A stretch of 64,000 bases of DNA from Symsagittifera roscoffensis (GCF_963678635.1 NW_026970825.1:32234-96233); one strand, 5' to 3'. Shown: positions 13,246 through 25,074, counted from the stretch's first letter. Numbers and translations are program-made. Notes: generated by a model from the letters alone, not told the origin.

Positions 13246-13533
13246 TGCAACTTGTAATTAGCTGAGTTCTTGTCTGACTCTAACTAATGCTTGCTTGTCT
13301 ACGTGTGATGTATTTAAGTATTTCAAAGTGTCGTATAAGTACAGCAATTTGGTTATTCTTTTTTATCACCATCTCAAAACTGATGAGATCTTTTGTAGCA
13401 AATTGCTGTAATTATACGACACTTTGAAATACTTAAATACATCACACGTAGACAAGCAAGCATTAGTTAGAGTCAGACAAGAACTCAGCTAATTACAAGC
13501 TGCAGTTTTGAGATGGTGATGAAAAAGAATAAC
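13246..13533. repeat. Interleaved inverted repeats (L-A-L'-A')
   Basis: The 105-bp arms 13246-13350 and 13400-13504 are reverse complements with two mismatches. In addition 13352-13380 is the reverse complement of 13505-13533 with one mismatch. The second pair is interleaved with the first, not nested in it. The structure lies in the intron just before catenin exon e. Confidence 0.9.
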
Positions 13534-13561
13534 GAAACTAATTGTTTCGTTGTGCTTTCAG

Positions 13562-13871
13562 CGCAAGAGTAGAGCGAAGTCCGCTGATGACCTGAACAAC
13601 AGCTTCGGAGGCACTAGATCCAGACACGGCACTGCCAGCAGAGGCGCCACCGCCAACCGTCACGGGGGGTCTTCTACTATGGTCAGTCGTGGGGGTGGGG
13701 CAGGTACAGCTGGGGAAGGAAGAGGCGACTACAACGGGTATGAACAGGGGGGAAGCTACTCTGCGAGAGATGCTGCAGCAGTGAGTCCAGCGATGACTCC
13801 GCACAGCGTTACCAGTGGCGAAGCAGGGCAGTTGCAGCCGGATTATAATAACCTTAATCGACGCTATTCGG
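13562..13871 (+). CDS. p120ctn: p120/delta-catenin, exon e (C-terminal tail)
   Basis: Acceptor GTGCTTTCAG, donor GTGAGA; enters in phase 0 and leaves in phase 1. It encodes a low-complexity basic and glycine-rich tail beginning RKSRAKSADDLNNSFGG and ending NNLNRRYSG. The SADDLN and NNLNRRYS strings look like short conserved phosphorylatable motifs in an otherwise disordered tail. GC content is clearly higher than in the surrounding intron. Confidence 0.85.
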
Positions 13872-14066
13872 GTGAGAATTTGAAGAAAACGGATTGTTTA
13901 TAAATACCTTAAAAAATTTCTTTATTTTCGAATTCTGATGTGGTCTTCATTTTAAGGTTGTGAGCCATTCAAGTTCTTGATTAAAGTTTTGTCGAAATGT
14001 TTGTTCTTGGTCCATTCTAAACGTTTTTGTATCTTCTGTAAGTTTTAATTTGTTCGTGTTTTTAAG

Positions 14067-14110
14067 GCGATAATGGCGATAACTACATGCAGAATGAATA
14101 TCGTCCTCAA
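14067..14110 (+). CDS. p120ctn: p120/delta-catenin, exon f (44 nt)
   Basis: A short exon between an acceptor ending TTTTTAAG and a donor GTAAGT. It enters in phase 1 and leaves in phase 0, encoding GDNGDNYMQNEYRPQ (first Gly shared). The phase fits both neighbours. Tyrosine-rich tail sequence is expected here. Confidence 0.75.
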
Positions 14111-14196
14111 GTAAGTGCCATGCGTACAACACGTACAAAACATCACTGATTTCTTAAATTCCATATCAGGTTTCTAAGACACTGATTTTTTTTCAG

Positions 14197-14268
14197 GATA
14201 TGATGGATGCTCCAATAGCTGCCCCAAGGGGCTTGGATCCGTTTCAAATTCAGAATATGAGCCCAAAT
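14197..14268 (+). CDS. p120ctn: p120/delta-catenin, exon g (72 nt)
   Basis: A 24-codon exon, phase 0 at both ends, with acceptor TTTTTTTCAG and donor GTGAGA. It reads DMMDAPIAAPRGLDPFQIQN plus MSPN. Because it is symmetric it could be skipped without shifting the frame. Confidence 0.75.
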
Positions 14269-15461
14269 GTGAGAGGAATTATCTGAATCCAAAAATAAAA
14301 TCATTTGTTAGACCACATTTAAGATTAATTGCACTTTAAGGTTTGCTTTCATCAGAATAAAGTTGCGGTTTTGGTTTTTGTTGGGGGTGCAGCGATAAGC
14401 ATGTGTGTCTATCAGCTTGTGAACATAGCTTTAATTAGAAAAAACAACAGAGGCAAAATCCTTTTTTCTATAATCATTAGATAATAAGGGAACTAAGAAT
14501 TGTAGGCAAATTGAATATTCGTTCAAAACGTGCAGTTTAAAGTTTACACGCAGTTTTACATTTAGATTTTGATTAATCAAATTATGAAATAGTAAGCGAG
14601 CCAACCACATTGTTTTACTTGGGCATTCTAATCGACGGTCCACGATTTTGTTTTTCGAATGTTTGTTGCTAAAAATATTTCTTTTTTCTAAATGTAGTCT
14701 ACTTACATCTCTCGGAGTTCTAGTTTCTTCACTAAAGTGTGACTCAATCTCAGGTCTGTTATTGGGAATGCTTGCCGTGCTATTTAGTGAATGTTGAAAA
14801 CGCTTAAAGAATCGATATTATCTTTCCCTTCAAAAATTCTTCTCCAATTTGATGGACTCGTCTTTTTGATTAATCCGCCCAAATTTGCGTGAAAGCGCAA
14901 CAACTATAATGAGCACATGCTGCAAAGACATAGTAATTTTCAACCTATCAGGCTCGAACTTTTTTATTTCTTGGGTTGAAATTTTGACTCGGGCGAATTT
15001 GGGTGGAGTAACTATAAAGACCTCGGTGGAGTTTCTATACCTGACTGAATCGTACCCGTCATAGCAGTTTCAGTGATTAAATAACAGTTAAAAAATACTT
15101 TTGATTATTCAATGTAGTGGAAAGAGATTTATTGTCTTTAAAATGAGATCAAAATCAAGATTTTGGGTAAGTAATAACTATAAATAACACCGTATTCAAA
15201 GTTTCTCGTAAAATAGTGTGCAATGAATTCGTTTTAGTTTAGTTTGCACTAGTAGAATGTGATAAAGGGGCTCTTCTAAAGAAATAAGGATTTTCAATCA
15301 ATTAACGTGATTTTTCTGCTCAAATCTCGTATTATCGTATACTGAATGATGATTTTCTAACGTAGTTTTCGGGCATTGGGTCCATATGGCATGGGCAATT
15401 CCCACAGTGCAAGAGTGCGTTTATTGACGTGTGTGATGATGGTATGTGTGTGTGTGTTTAG

Positions 15462-15680
15462 TTGAACCATTCACCAGTTAATAGCGTCACTTCGGATCGC
15501 AACTCCACCTCCTCTCATCAATTTGCACCTCCCTCTGCTAACCACAGCATCCGAAGCAACAACACCACCACCAACCAAAATCTAAGCACGCCTCACCAAC
15601 CCTCGCATGCACAAACCAATTCTCCTATGGTTAATAACTCACAAATGGGTGGTGTGTTGGATTCCCATGAATACTCGAGT
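15462..15680 (+). CDS. p120ctn: p120/delta-catenin, exon h1 (duplicated exon, copy 1)
   Basis: 73 codons, phase 0 at both ends, with acceptor GTGTTTAG and donor GTGAGT. It encodes a serine/asparagine/threonine-rich disordered tail: NSVTSDRNSTSSHQFAPPSA is identical in the second copy, and the end reads VLDSHEYSS. After the donor the frame meets a stop (TAG) within three codons, so splicing is required. It is a candidate mutually exclusive partner of 17023-17244. Confidence 0.85.
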
Positions 15681-15871
15681 GTGAGTGCTTAGATATAGCT
15701 CATCATTACACAAGCAAGGCTTGTGTTATAGTATGAACTCTCTTTTTCCAACCTAAGTCGCAAATATTTTGAAAGTGTTCATTTTGATCAATAACCAGCT
15801 ATTAAGTACAGCCAATGCTAAGGATATTAAGACTATTATATTAAAAATTGCACTTTAGCTTCAAGTTATCA

Positions 15872-15940
15872 TGGATATATAGCGTAGAGGTAGGGAAGGA
15901 GACCTGCAGCAAAATAAGAGGGTTCGAACCTGGGCAGGGT
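15872..15940 (+). repeat. tRNA-like (box B) SINE-type relic
   Basis: The sequence has a tRNA-like arrangement: a box-A-like TAGCGTAGAGGTAGGGAAGG and 35 bases later a box-B-like GGGTTCGAACCTGG. It does not fold as a full tRNA by eye, and similar relics recur in the window. I take it as a SINE head and not a tRNA gene. Confidence 0.4.
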
Positions 15941-16856
15941 CGGATGTTTTCGTCCGCTCTAAATTGAGGCATGTTAGTCGGTAATTTTTTTTTTCAAATT
16001 GACTAGTACTGCTAATGATAACGCTACTGGATAAAAAAATGAGTAAAACTTCGACTCTACAAAAACTCTTATGTGATGCACGCCAATTATGAGTCTGCAT
16101 GATTGCTAAGTGGCGCAAGCCAATTATAACGCATAGTCATATTTTTTGCTTGTGTTTGCGAAGTGCAACTTCCCCTCTGTGTAATAATTACTTTTCGTTA
16201 CCTATCTCTTTTTGGAATCATGCTGGTGGATAAAATAATTCAAGTGAATGATATCTCCAAAAAAACAAAGCACAAAAGATTCAAGAATGAAAAAAAATGC
16301 GATTTAGTTTATTTTGAAAAATCTTCCGAAATTCTCCCCCTTTGCTTGACTTGTCTTTTTGCTTAATCCGCACAAATGTACTTGAATGCGCATTACTGCT
16401 AAATTTACCGCGTTGATCCATCTATGATTGTCAGAAGCTCCAAATTTAGTCAATCAATTTGGAACATTTTTCTTTTCTGATTTTGACCTGGGCGGAATAA
16501 GTTAAAAGACCCAGCTGGGCTTTCTTTGCATGTCTTCATCCTACCCACCGTAGAAGTTTCAGTGGTTTGGGAATAGTCAAACAATGCTATATGACTATGC
16601 AACATAATATATGGAGAGCTTTTTTGGATAATGGAAAAAATAAATGTTTTGAAAGGATCATAGTATTTGTACACTGTTTTCTAATATGTGATAACAAAAT
16701 CAAAACTTTTAGTTCACCCAGAATCATAAAAAATCCTGCGTTCATATTTTTTATAACAATGTTTGATGAATGCAATTTTTCTCTGGCTTACAATAACTGT
16801 TAATTAGGTACCGGTCTTCTCTCGTGACAGAAGGACCGTTTGCACGCACCGATAAA

Positions 16857-16914
16857 TTTAGCTTATTTTATTCAGATGTTCGAATTTTTAGCTTATTTTA
16901 TTCAGATGTTCGAA
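16857..16914. repeat. 28-bp direct duplication
   Basis: TTTAGCTTATTTTATTCAGA with TGTTCGAA is present twice in immediate succession. It lies in the intron before exon h2. Confidence 0.85.
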
Positions 16915-17022
16915 TGCAGAGTTATGATTGGCAAAAAAAAAGATTTAGGGCATTCAATCATTTTGGCATGAGGTAAACCGGCATGCGATGGAAGATTGTG
17001 TATTGATTTTGTGTTTATTTAG

Positions 17023-17244
17023 TTCCACAATTCGCGAATTAACAGCGTCACTTCGGATCGAAACTCCACCTCCTCTCATCAATTTGCACCTCCATCTGCT
17101 AACCACAGCATCCGAAGCAACAACACCATCAACAGCAACAACCATCTTAACCCACCTTACCAACCCTCACAATCACAAACCAGTTTGCCCATGGCTAATA
17201 ATTCACAAACACGTGGTGTGTTGGATTCCCATGTATACTCGAGT
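17023..17244 (+). CDS. p120ctn: p120/delta-catenin, exon h2 (duplicated exon, copy 2)
   Basis: 74 codons, phase 0 at both ends, with acceptor GTTTATTTAG and donor GTGAGT. It is colinear with 15462-15680 and differs at scattered positions (start FHNSRI against LNHSPV; end VLDSHVYSS against VLDSHEYSS). The shared block NSVTSDRNSTSSHQFAPPSA is unchanged. Both copies have intact splice sites and no stop, so they can be used as alternatives or in series. Confidence 0.85.
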
Positions 17245-17700
17245 GTGAGTGCTTATATATACGCAATCATCATCATGATGATTTTTAGTAGCCGCTTATT
17301 TTTTCACACCAGATGTTAGACACGATATATTCGGTCAAGTGAATGTTTTCCCAAGATAAACTTTAACATCAACATTTATTCCTCTGAGCCGTACATTTCC
17401 AAAATTTTTATCCAAAAAAAAATAACTGGGTTATCCTTCTAGATTTATTCCTCTGCGCCCAACAATTTTTCCGAACTTTTGAAGTACAGCCTAATTCAGT
17501 TCTTTGCGAAGTAAAGTTGCAGTTGTGGTTCAAGATCCTCGATATTACCACAAATTGAACGAAATCGAAGTTTGATTCTTTCAAAAGTTTGTTGTGTGCA
17601 CGTTTTGTGTTAGTTTTTGAACGGCGTGTTGTATTAATTTGATTCTAACAGAAGTGATTAGCTGGTATAGGAGTATTGGAGCATACCTTGGTTTTTTCAG

Positions 17701-17727
17701 AGGCCTGAATACTTCAACTCGTTACAG
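17701..17727 (+). CDS. p120ctn: p120/delta-catenin, probable 27-nt microexon
   Basis: Nine codons (RPEYFNSLQ) lie between a strong acceptor CTTGGTTTTTTCAG and a donor CAG|GTACAG, phase 0 at both ends. This fits the phase of exon h1/h2 before it and of the last exon after it. A longer reading in another frame runs to a GTATGA donor at 17774 but does not match the incoming phase. RNA evidence would be needed to prefer one. Confidence 0.5.
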
Positions 17728-18066
17728 GTACAGGCGTGATTTCTTGAGGCCATCAATTGACGAAACTGAACTAGTATGAAACCTCATTTTGCACTGATTG
17801 TGAAAATATCATGCATCTTTTTTTAAGCATTGGGGTATTTACACTTGCTTATTTACACAGCTTAGTGTGTTATTAGGAACCTTCTTTTTTTCTAAGCTAG
17901 CTCGCAAATAAAAAAGTTCATTAAAAGTGTTCACTTATTTGGAAATTTCTCTGTAGCATTGGAAATTGCATAGATTTTTCGAGGTAAATAACTTGAGTAA
18001 CAGAAATAATGAACAATTTCGAATGTTTATTTTTTTTATAATTCAGAATAATCGTCTTCTTTGGCG

Positions 18067-18130
18067 ATTTTGCCTAGCAGTAATTTCTATGACTGGAAGA
18101 CAAATGTCCTGAGTTCGAATCCGGCTTTTG
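18067..18130 (+). repeat. tRNA-like (box B) SINE-type relic
   Basis: A box-A-like CCTAGCAGTAATTTCTATGA is followed at tRNA-like spacing by GAGTTCGAATCCGG and a T-rich tract. It lacks a clear acceptor stem. It is one of several such relics here (also 10684-10750, 11440-11495, 19390-19470, 55813-55860). Confidence 0.4.
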
Positions 18131-18416
18131 CAGTATTTTTTTTAAAATTTGCGGGCCTATCAATTATCGGTTTACTTTTGTTGGCTTAGTTGCCTCTCAG
18201 CGCGAAACTTAAGAAGTAATTAATTCAAGGCCCTTTCAGATTGTAAATATCTTTTCACAAAAATTTTTCAATTTTTTTCGGTTCGTGGTTTTCGTCCTAA
18301 TTTCTGTCGGTTAATTTTCCGTTTTTAAACGCCATTTTATCTGGTAGGGCTTTTACTGGTTTACTTTTTAAAACATGGGTTTTCGTTCTTCTCTTAATTG
18401 TTCAAACAGTTTCAGT

Positions 18417-18999
18417 TTATGTTATATCGACTTAGTCCGCTTATTTTGCGTCATTTCGAGAGCAAAATATATCCGTTTGGGATTTTTTGTTTCAGTTTGG
18501 ATGGGTCGTAAAAATTTGTCATAAAAAGTTTTGGCGACAAATTTTGGCTCGAAACCTGTTGAGCCGAAAACAAAACTGTTTTCAATAATGGGTTTTCGTT
18601 TTTCTTCTAAATATTTAAACAAATTCAGTTTAGGTTATATCGACTTAGTCCAGTTATTTTGCGTCATTTCGAGGGCAAACAATATCCGTTTGGGATTTTT
18701 TATTTCAGTTTGGATGGGTCGTAAAAACTTATAAATTTTATGAAACTTTTTATGACAAATTTTTACGACCCATCCAAACTGAAATAAATAATCCCTAAAA
18801 GGATATTGTTTGCCCTCGAAATGACGCAAAATAAGTGGACTCAGTCGATATAACATAAACTGAATTTGTTTAAATATTTAGAAGAAAAACGAAAACCCAT
18901 TATTGAAAACAGTTTTGTTTTCGGCTCAACAGGTTTCGAGCCAAAATTTGTCGCCAAAACTTTTTATGACAAATTTTTACGACCCATCCAAACTGAAAC
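18417..18999. repeat. Long palindrome with partial direct repeat
   Basis: The arms 18489-18731 and about 18755-18999 are near-perfect reverse complements around a centre near 18743. In addition 18417-18510 repeats 18635-18730 directly. The short ORFs on both strands in this region come from the palindrome. It lies in the last long catenin intron. The function is unknown; a foldback element is the simplest reading. Confidence 0.85.
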
Positions 19000-20785
19000 A
19001 ACCGCTCGGTAAATAGTTTTCATTCTTAAGGGCTGTTTATGAACTTCATCCGATACAATTATGATGTTTTTGTATCTGTAATGTTTCAACTTTTGTCAAG
19101 TTATTTTTTCCTACGTATTTTTCATTCACTATTTTGTGGCGCAATGTTTTTTTTCCTCGGTATTTTCATTCACTATTTTGTGGCGCAATATTTTTTTCTT
19201 GCATCGCAAGTGTTGCAAAGCTCCGTTTTGCCTCTGTGTGTAATTTGTAGTTATTCTCTATCCTGATTTAGTACATTATTACCCATGTGGTTATTAAGCG
19301 TTGTTAAACCGGAATGTATACATTTTTCAGGTCAACAACTTGTTAAACATAATCACTTGTATCTTGTTTGATAATAAATGCGAACTTCTATGCGTCCCTG
19401 GCCAACTTGCCTGAAGGTAACGAATATGCTTGGGATGTCAAAGGCCCTGGGTTCAAAACTGACAAGGACCTGTTTTTTCTGTTTCAAAAAAAATGGTCGG
19501 TTTTTTTTGTTTCGCTAAAGAAGTTCCTCAACCCAGGTTAATTCGCCTCATTTTGTATCAGATTAATCGCCCATTTTTGAGTCGTTTCAAGGGAAACACA
19601 ATTTAAACACTCCCCTCCGCACTCCCCTTGGAAAATGTCTGTGGGGAATATTTGACTCATACTTTTGATTTTTTTTTCTCGATAACTACTCCTCTCAAAT
19701 CTGAGTTTTTGGTTTCAATTAATAAAACGGTTCTGAAACGCTCCGGGCTTAAGCGGCTACGCCCAAGTTGTTTTACGCATAATAGTCAAGTTTTTGATAT
19801 TTGACCGTTTTGTGAATCTTTTCCACTTTTCTCGAAAACTAACCTCTCAAATCTGTTAATTCGAGTTCAATGGATATAAAGGGCATTGGTTAGCTCCCCT
19901 GCATTAGCGGCCACTAACAAAATTTTAAACACAAAAAGTAATTGCTCTCGGAAATGTCAAGTTTTGATTTTTTGACCGTTGTGTAAACTTTTTGAGTATT
20001 TGTTCAATCAAAACTACAGGTTGAGTGAATCACATCAGCATAAACAGCTGCGCCTTTTGTCACACAAAAAGCTATGATCTCGAAAATAACAAATTATTTT
20101 TGATTTGTTGACTGTTTTTTTTTGGATTTTTCTCGCTAATCTCACCAAATCTGATATAATAGGTTTAATCGAAACTACAGGTTGTTGAAAGCCTACCTTT
20201 TTAATTGGCTATGCCCACCTTATTTAAGAAAAATTTATAGCCTTTAAAGAAGTCAAAGTTTTGAAACTAAGACAGTTTTTCCGGAAGTTTTTGACTTTAC
20301 GCGAAAACTACCATCGTTATTCTCAGGTTGTTATCAATCGAGAAATCGGTTTTGGGAATCTTCTCTACTTAAGCAGCCACAACCTGCTTTTTCCAAAAAA
20401 AAAGTTATGGGTTTTGGAAAGTCTTTTGACCGTTTCACAAGTTTTTTGAGTTTTCTTGAAATTTAGTCAATCAAATTTGAGATGAAAATTTCAATTGATA
20501 GATCGGGTTGCGATCTTTGTTCCTGCTTAAATTTTTGTAAGATTAAAGTTATATTCTTGGGAATATTGATTATCTCAAATTATTTTATTTTTCTCACTCA
20601 TTTTAATAGAGAACCAACTATGTTTTTGGGCGAAGTCCAGTTTTTGAAATCCCATTTTTCGTGCCGCATCAGCATAGCAAATTCATTTTTGACTTTAGTT
20701 TTTTATGTTTTTGTGGTATCGCAAATGGTGCGCAGCTCTGCTTCACCTCTGTGTTAGGAGCCGATTAATGTAGTTCAAACACTGA

Positions 20786-21120
20786 TGTAGGTCGCGATGA
20801 TTTTTTCTTTTTTTTTCAAGAGGTTCAAACTTCCTTTTTCGCGGTTTGACTTGATTTCAAAGTTCAGTTGATTTCCTTTGGTGAAAGGAAGGCAAATTCC
20901 ACAATCGATTAACAAAATGTAAAGGTCACAAAAGGTGATCGTCTCCTAGTTTCGAAAGTGGAATTTATTTATCGAATTTCCCAGCGGAATAACAATTTTA
21001 CCTGTTGATTCAGTTTTCTCAAATTTGGGTAAATTTTATCCAAAACTGTCTATCATAAATTGTTCTAAAAGTTCAAGAGCTTCAAGGCCATCTATTTTTT
21101 CTACGAAATTCGAAAGTTTT
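20786..21120 (+). repeat. Second copy of the dispersed repeat seen at 8110
   Basis: It shares GTAGGTCGCGATG, the TTGATTTCCTTT block and CGAAAGTGGAA.TTATT with 8110-8460 at lower identity. It sits in a catenin intron and has no coding frame in common with the other copy. Between 18999 and this repeat, intron sequence shows only short AT-rich repeats. Confidence 0.6.
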
Positions 21121-21963
21121 TTGCTTGAAAAGTGTGTTTGGCTTAAATGGTTCCGGCTTTTTTTACATAGATTTAGTCACGCTATGTTGCATTGTGTTAA
21201 GTTGAACAGATTTAATTCTTGTAGTTTTCTCGATGTTTTTCCCAAATTAAACAGCATTTGAGACAAACGTACGAAACTTTTGTAGATTGTTTTATTTTAT
21301 TTTTTGTCCGCTGGCTTACATTAATATGTTTGCGTTTTATCGTGTGGGGTGCGAAGGTCCGCTTAGCCTCTGTGGTCTAAAAACTCCTCAGGTGTCGATT
21401 AATTCTAATTTTGAACGAGAGCGTCTTTTTTCTCAAATTTTCGAAAAGATCTTTTTGAAACATCGTCCTTGGTGACGGTTGTTCGAGATCTACTGTGAAC
21501 TGCGCTCGTTGCTAGCAAAGAAGCAACGTTTACACTTCGCAGCCTCGAAAAACAATCCCAAAATTACTTTTAGGCATTAATCACAGGCACAAGCGCCCTT
21601 CTCATATAAACTTAAGGTAGTCTTAAGTAACAATTTTCTGCCGTGAACAGCAGCAACTTTCTTTATTTAAAGTCCGTTGAATTGATTTGACAATTGTGCT
21701 CAACGAATTGTAACTAGCTCTTCACTTCTCGCCTTGCAAATTTTCCATTTTTGCACTACTTTTGAATGCTGTTATGGCTAATTTTGCTATGAAGTATGAA
21801 GAAAAAATGTGTTCAGAATAGTTACGTTAATTTGTTCTCCTTGCAAAATTAGTTTCCTTTTGGCAACGTTGAGACTTTCTCAAATTTTAAATTCAAATGT
21901 GTGGAAAATAGCTTTTTTCGATAAATTGTTTGGGAACAGGTTTTACTCGAGTTTTGTCTGCAG

Positions 21964-22122
21964 ATTGACAAGCAAGGACGACATGTTTCCTCTGGCTACA
22001 ACTATAACACACAAGTATCAACGTCCGCGCAACGCCAGCCACATCCGCACTACATGCACCAGACGTCACACGCACCCCAGAACAACTCAGACAGCGACGC
22101 AGCCGGACACTCCTGGGTTTAA
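21964..22122 (+). CDS. p120ctn: p120/delta-catenin, terminal exon with PDZ ligand
   Basis: Acceptor TTTTGTCTGCAG is followed by 52 codons and a TAA at 22120. The exon starts in phase 0, fitting the exons before it. It begins IDKQGRHVSSGYNYN and ends SDSDAAGHSWV. A C-terminal (D/H)SWV is the class-I-like PDZ-binding motif shared by delta-catenin, ARVCF and p0071, and it fixes both frame and gene end. The protein would act at cadherin junctions and could bind PDZ proteins such as Erbin or Scribble homologues (family knowledge). A different frame through the same bases gives a longer but meaningless ORF. Confidence 0.92.
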   Translation: MDKQGRHVSSGYNYNTQVSTSAQRQPHPHYMHQTSHAPQNNSDSDAAGHSWV

Positions 22123-24560
22123 AGAGAGAATTGGCGACGTAGTTCTAATTACGTAATCTCAATGAAGTAAAATCCAGCGATGTAATCGCAGTTTCTGGGA
22201 AATTTTTTGGAACTTGGTTGTATCTATAAACTATTTAAAGGTGATTTCAAATAATTGTTAAACGTAATACCGAAGGCAATTGTATTTTGGGTGTCGACGA
22301 CAAAAGTTGGACTCGAAATTATTTTCTAAAATGTGGTTGCAAAAATTCTTCCTTGAAAGTATGTCTAGATTCTCCTGCGAAACTTGTTCAGTTAATTTTG
22401 TGTCCAAAAATATACTTGAACATGCCGCTACTGATGTATTATATTGATGTTTCATCCTATAATTTTGAACCTGTTTTTTTATTTGCTTTTTTAGTTACCG
22501 CCTTTTCAATTTCCTTGTTAGAATTTTTTCATAACATTCAATGATATTGGTTGTTGGATCACAAAACTGAAAGATAATTCCCGCATTTTAAGTGTGTTAA
22601 AATCGCAATGAACAATTGAATGCCGTTTTTGACTTATTTTGAGTCTAAATTCTATTTCATCCTGGGATCCATCTATCATACATGTACCCATTTAGTGCCT
22701 CTATGCAAACTTATAAAGTAATTTTAGTTTTGTAGTATATGGGAAAAATTGTAGAAACGATCTCTCCGAAAGATACTGAGTTGAGGTAACAATTTGATTT
22801 TCTTGAATTTATGCAAAAAAGTTGACCTCGTTATTAGACGCCTGAATTTTCTGTACTTCAATTCAGCGATAAGTAATTTTTCATAGGATCAATTTCATCA
22901 TGATGGCGCTTTGAAGTGTTTTCAATTGTGAATATCACGTTTTTATGTAGTCTGAAATCATTAAAGCTAACCTAATGTACATTTTGTTTCTAATTAGAAT
23001 CCCAAATTTGCTTTAACCGCTAACTCATCGTAACTTTTGTAACGAGTTCTAAATTTTGTAAATGGAAATTAAAATTTATTCACCTTTTCTTCGTGAAAGC
23101 CATTTGTTTTATCTAGTGACAAATTCGCCGATTAAGTTATAAACACCTCAGAAGCGACTAAAGACTAATCAGTAGGGCACAATTGTATATTTATTGATTA
23201 ACTGTTCTTATTTGTAATGAACTGAAGACACTTTTTGAGGTCGTGATGCTTGTCGGAAAAAGTCTTTTTGTGGTTTGACTTTTGATTTCAAGTCAAGTTG
23301 TTTTGCTATAAGGAAGGTAAATTGCGCTCATCAATAACGAAAAGCAAAAATGCGCAAAAAAAAACGTAATCTAGTTCTAGGTTCAAGGGTGGATTTCAAT
23401 TTAAAAGAGTTGTAAGCGTAATTACAAGTTAGGCTATTGACCCTGTTTCTACACAAGCGTAGTGAAATGTAAAACCACAATCCTACTCTTTCCAACTCTA
23501 GTAGCAAAGATAAGTACTACTCTTGGTGGCAATTTCAAAGCAGATAAATCGAAGAAGATATTTGAAGAAGATATTTGCTCCAACAGCAAAGTGATGAAGA
23601 CTCATTTTCAGGAATTTTGTTGGTCAGTGTTATTGCGAAGTTTTCGAATGCATAGTTTGAAAACAATTTCGCTGTTTACTTTCCAATTTTCTACACGAAA
23701 AGCAATTGTGGTTGCCTTTAATTTATTTTTTTCTAAACTAGTACATAAAAGTACTTTTTTGAGCATTTTGTAGCTATTTTTGCCGATTTTTGTAAGCTTC
23801 AGTATTACTATAAGGAAGTACACTCGCTTAGAAAATTTGAATGTCGGGGAACTGAGCGGAGGTTCAATTCTCATAGTGGGAAATTTTCTTTCAAAACATT
23901 AGGTTTTAATTTTAAGATCTTTTTTGCCCTTTGTAATCTAACTCGCGGCGTATTTTCGCTTTGTTTGCGACGTGCAGCCTCGCCTCTGCGTCTCAGATAA
24001 GGTTATTTAAAACAAAAATTTAAATTATGAATTATTTCTTAATTCAAATTATTTGTATAAAAATAGAAAATTGATTTTTTCTCAAATTGATGATTTTTTT
24101 ATGTGTTTATTGGCAACTATTGAACTCTGCTGGCTGTCTGTTACTGCCAGTTTCTTACTATCATTTAAGTACTTCATTTTAGAAGGTTTTGCGAAGTTGT
24201 CTTAGCGTTATAGAGAATTGCAAAACGTTCGGATGGATAATTAAATTGAAAATGCATAAAGCAAGATTCTCATTTAGGTGTGTCTCAAATTAGCAAGCAA
24301 ATGGATGCAAAATGATAGACTACCCCTCAATGAATTATTTCCACCCAAACTTTTTGAGCTTTTTATAATTGTTCAAATACAAGAGGTTGCTGAAAGCTCT
24401 TTAATTATTTTTATCATCTATATAAGACCAAAATACTATTTCGAGAGTATTTGAACAAATGTGTCATTATGAAGCCTGAATTAAGAAGCCATAATAGTAA
24501 CGTTGTTATCTCGGAATCGGGAGAGAACGGTATCTAGTCTCCGCTGTCGCAAGTTTTGTA
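22123..24560. other. Catenin 3' flank and intergenic sequence
   Basis: This stretch follows the catenin stop codon and should contain its 3' UTR; I see no AATAAA close to the stop. A weak copy of the 8110-type dispersed repeat lies at 23225-23360. A short motif (GCGACGTGCAGCCTCGCCTCTG at about 23969, shortened variants elsewhere) recurs at about 16150, 19205, 20725, 21340 and 56465. No gene is supported. Confidence 0.5.
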
Positions 24561-25074
24561 TCAGAACGAAACTTGTTTTTTTTAGTGTTAAGCGACCTAC
24601 TTGCCATGTTTTGCATGTCTTGCGTGGGCCGCTTTGCTCTTGTGTCTCTTAGTTAGTAGAAACAAATCAATTAAATTATAAGGATAGTTTTGTAGGATTT
24701 TGTTATGAAAAATTTAGTATATAAGCCAAGATAGAAACCGTAGTGTAGTAGTAGTAGTAGTATGAATCTTCTGTTTGTTCCAACCAAAGTCACAAATAAA
24801 AAGCTCATTGTTTGTAAATTGCAAGAATCACGGTTCTGTATAATTGGAATTTTAATAGTTTCTGTTCGCTGCGTTTTTGTTGGTGAGTAATTGCCGCTCG
24901 CCAAGCGCCCGTAGCCCAGATGGAAAATCCTAATCTACAAGTTGGATATTCAATGCCGCATGTAGCACTCTTTTTTTAAATATATTTGATGGCGTTTTTA
25001 GCCATCAAATAAACCATGAACATTTCGGAACACCAAACACCAATAAAGCAGCTACAGATTAATAGTTAGTTCAA

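Larger units (their letters stand above)
14820..17260 (+). repeat. Tandem segmental duplication, period about 1561 bp
   Basis: Segments of about 14820-15690 and 16315-17260 are diverged copies. Matching landmarks are TTTTTGATTAATCCGCCCAA at 14872 with TTTTTGCTTAATCCGCACAA at 16358, the GGGCG...AGACC...GGGTTTC block near 15000 with that near 16490, and the two similar exons. The exon copies are much better conserved than the intron copies, which suggests that both exons are under selection. Confidence 0.8.

Noticed and set aside
15366..15414. Possible 49-nt exon before exon h1
   Set aside because: It has an AG/GT pair and a pleasant-looking reading, but its length would shift the frame between phase-0 neighbours. 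The corresponding place in the duplicate copy (about 16930-16975) is not conserved.
18422..18856. Paired ORFs on opposite strands
   Set aside because: They are mirror products of the long palindrome.
21809..22156. 115-codon ORF over the catenin terminal exon
   Set aside because: Another frame starting at the splice acceptor ends in HSWV, the family PDZ ligand, and matches the incoming phase; the longer ORF is a shadow.
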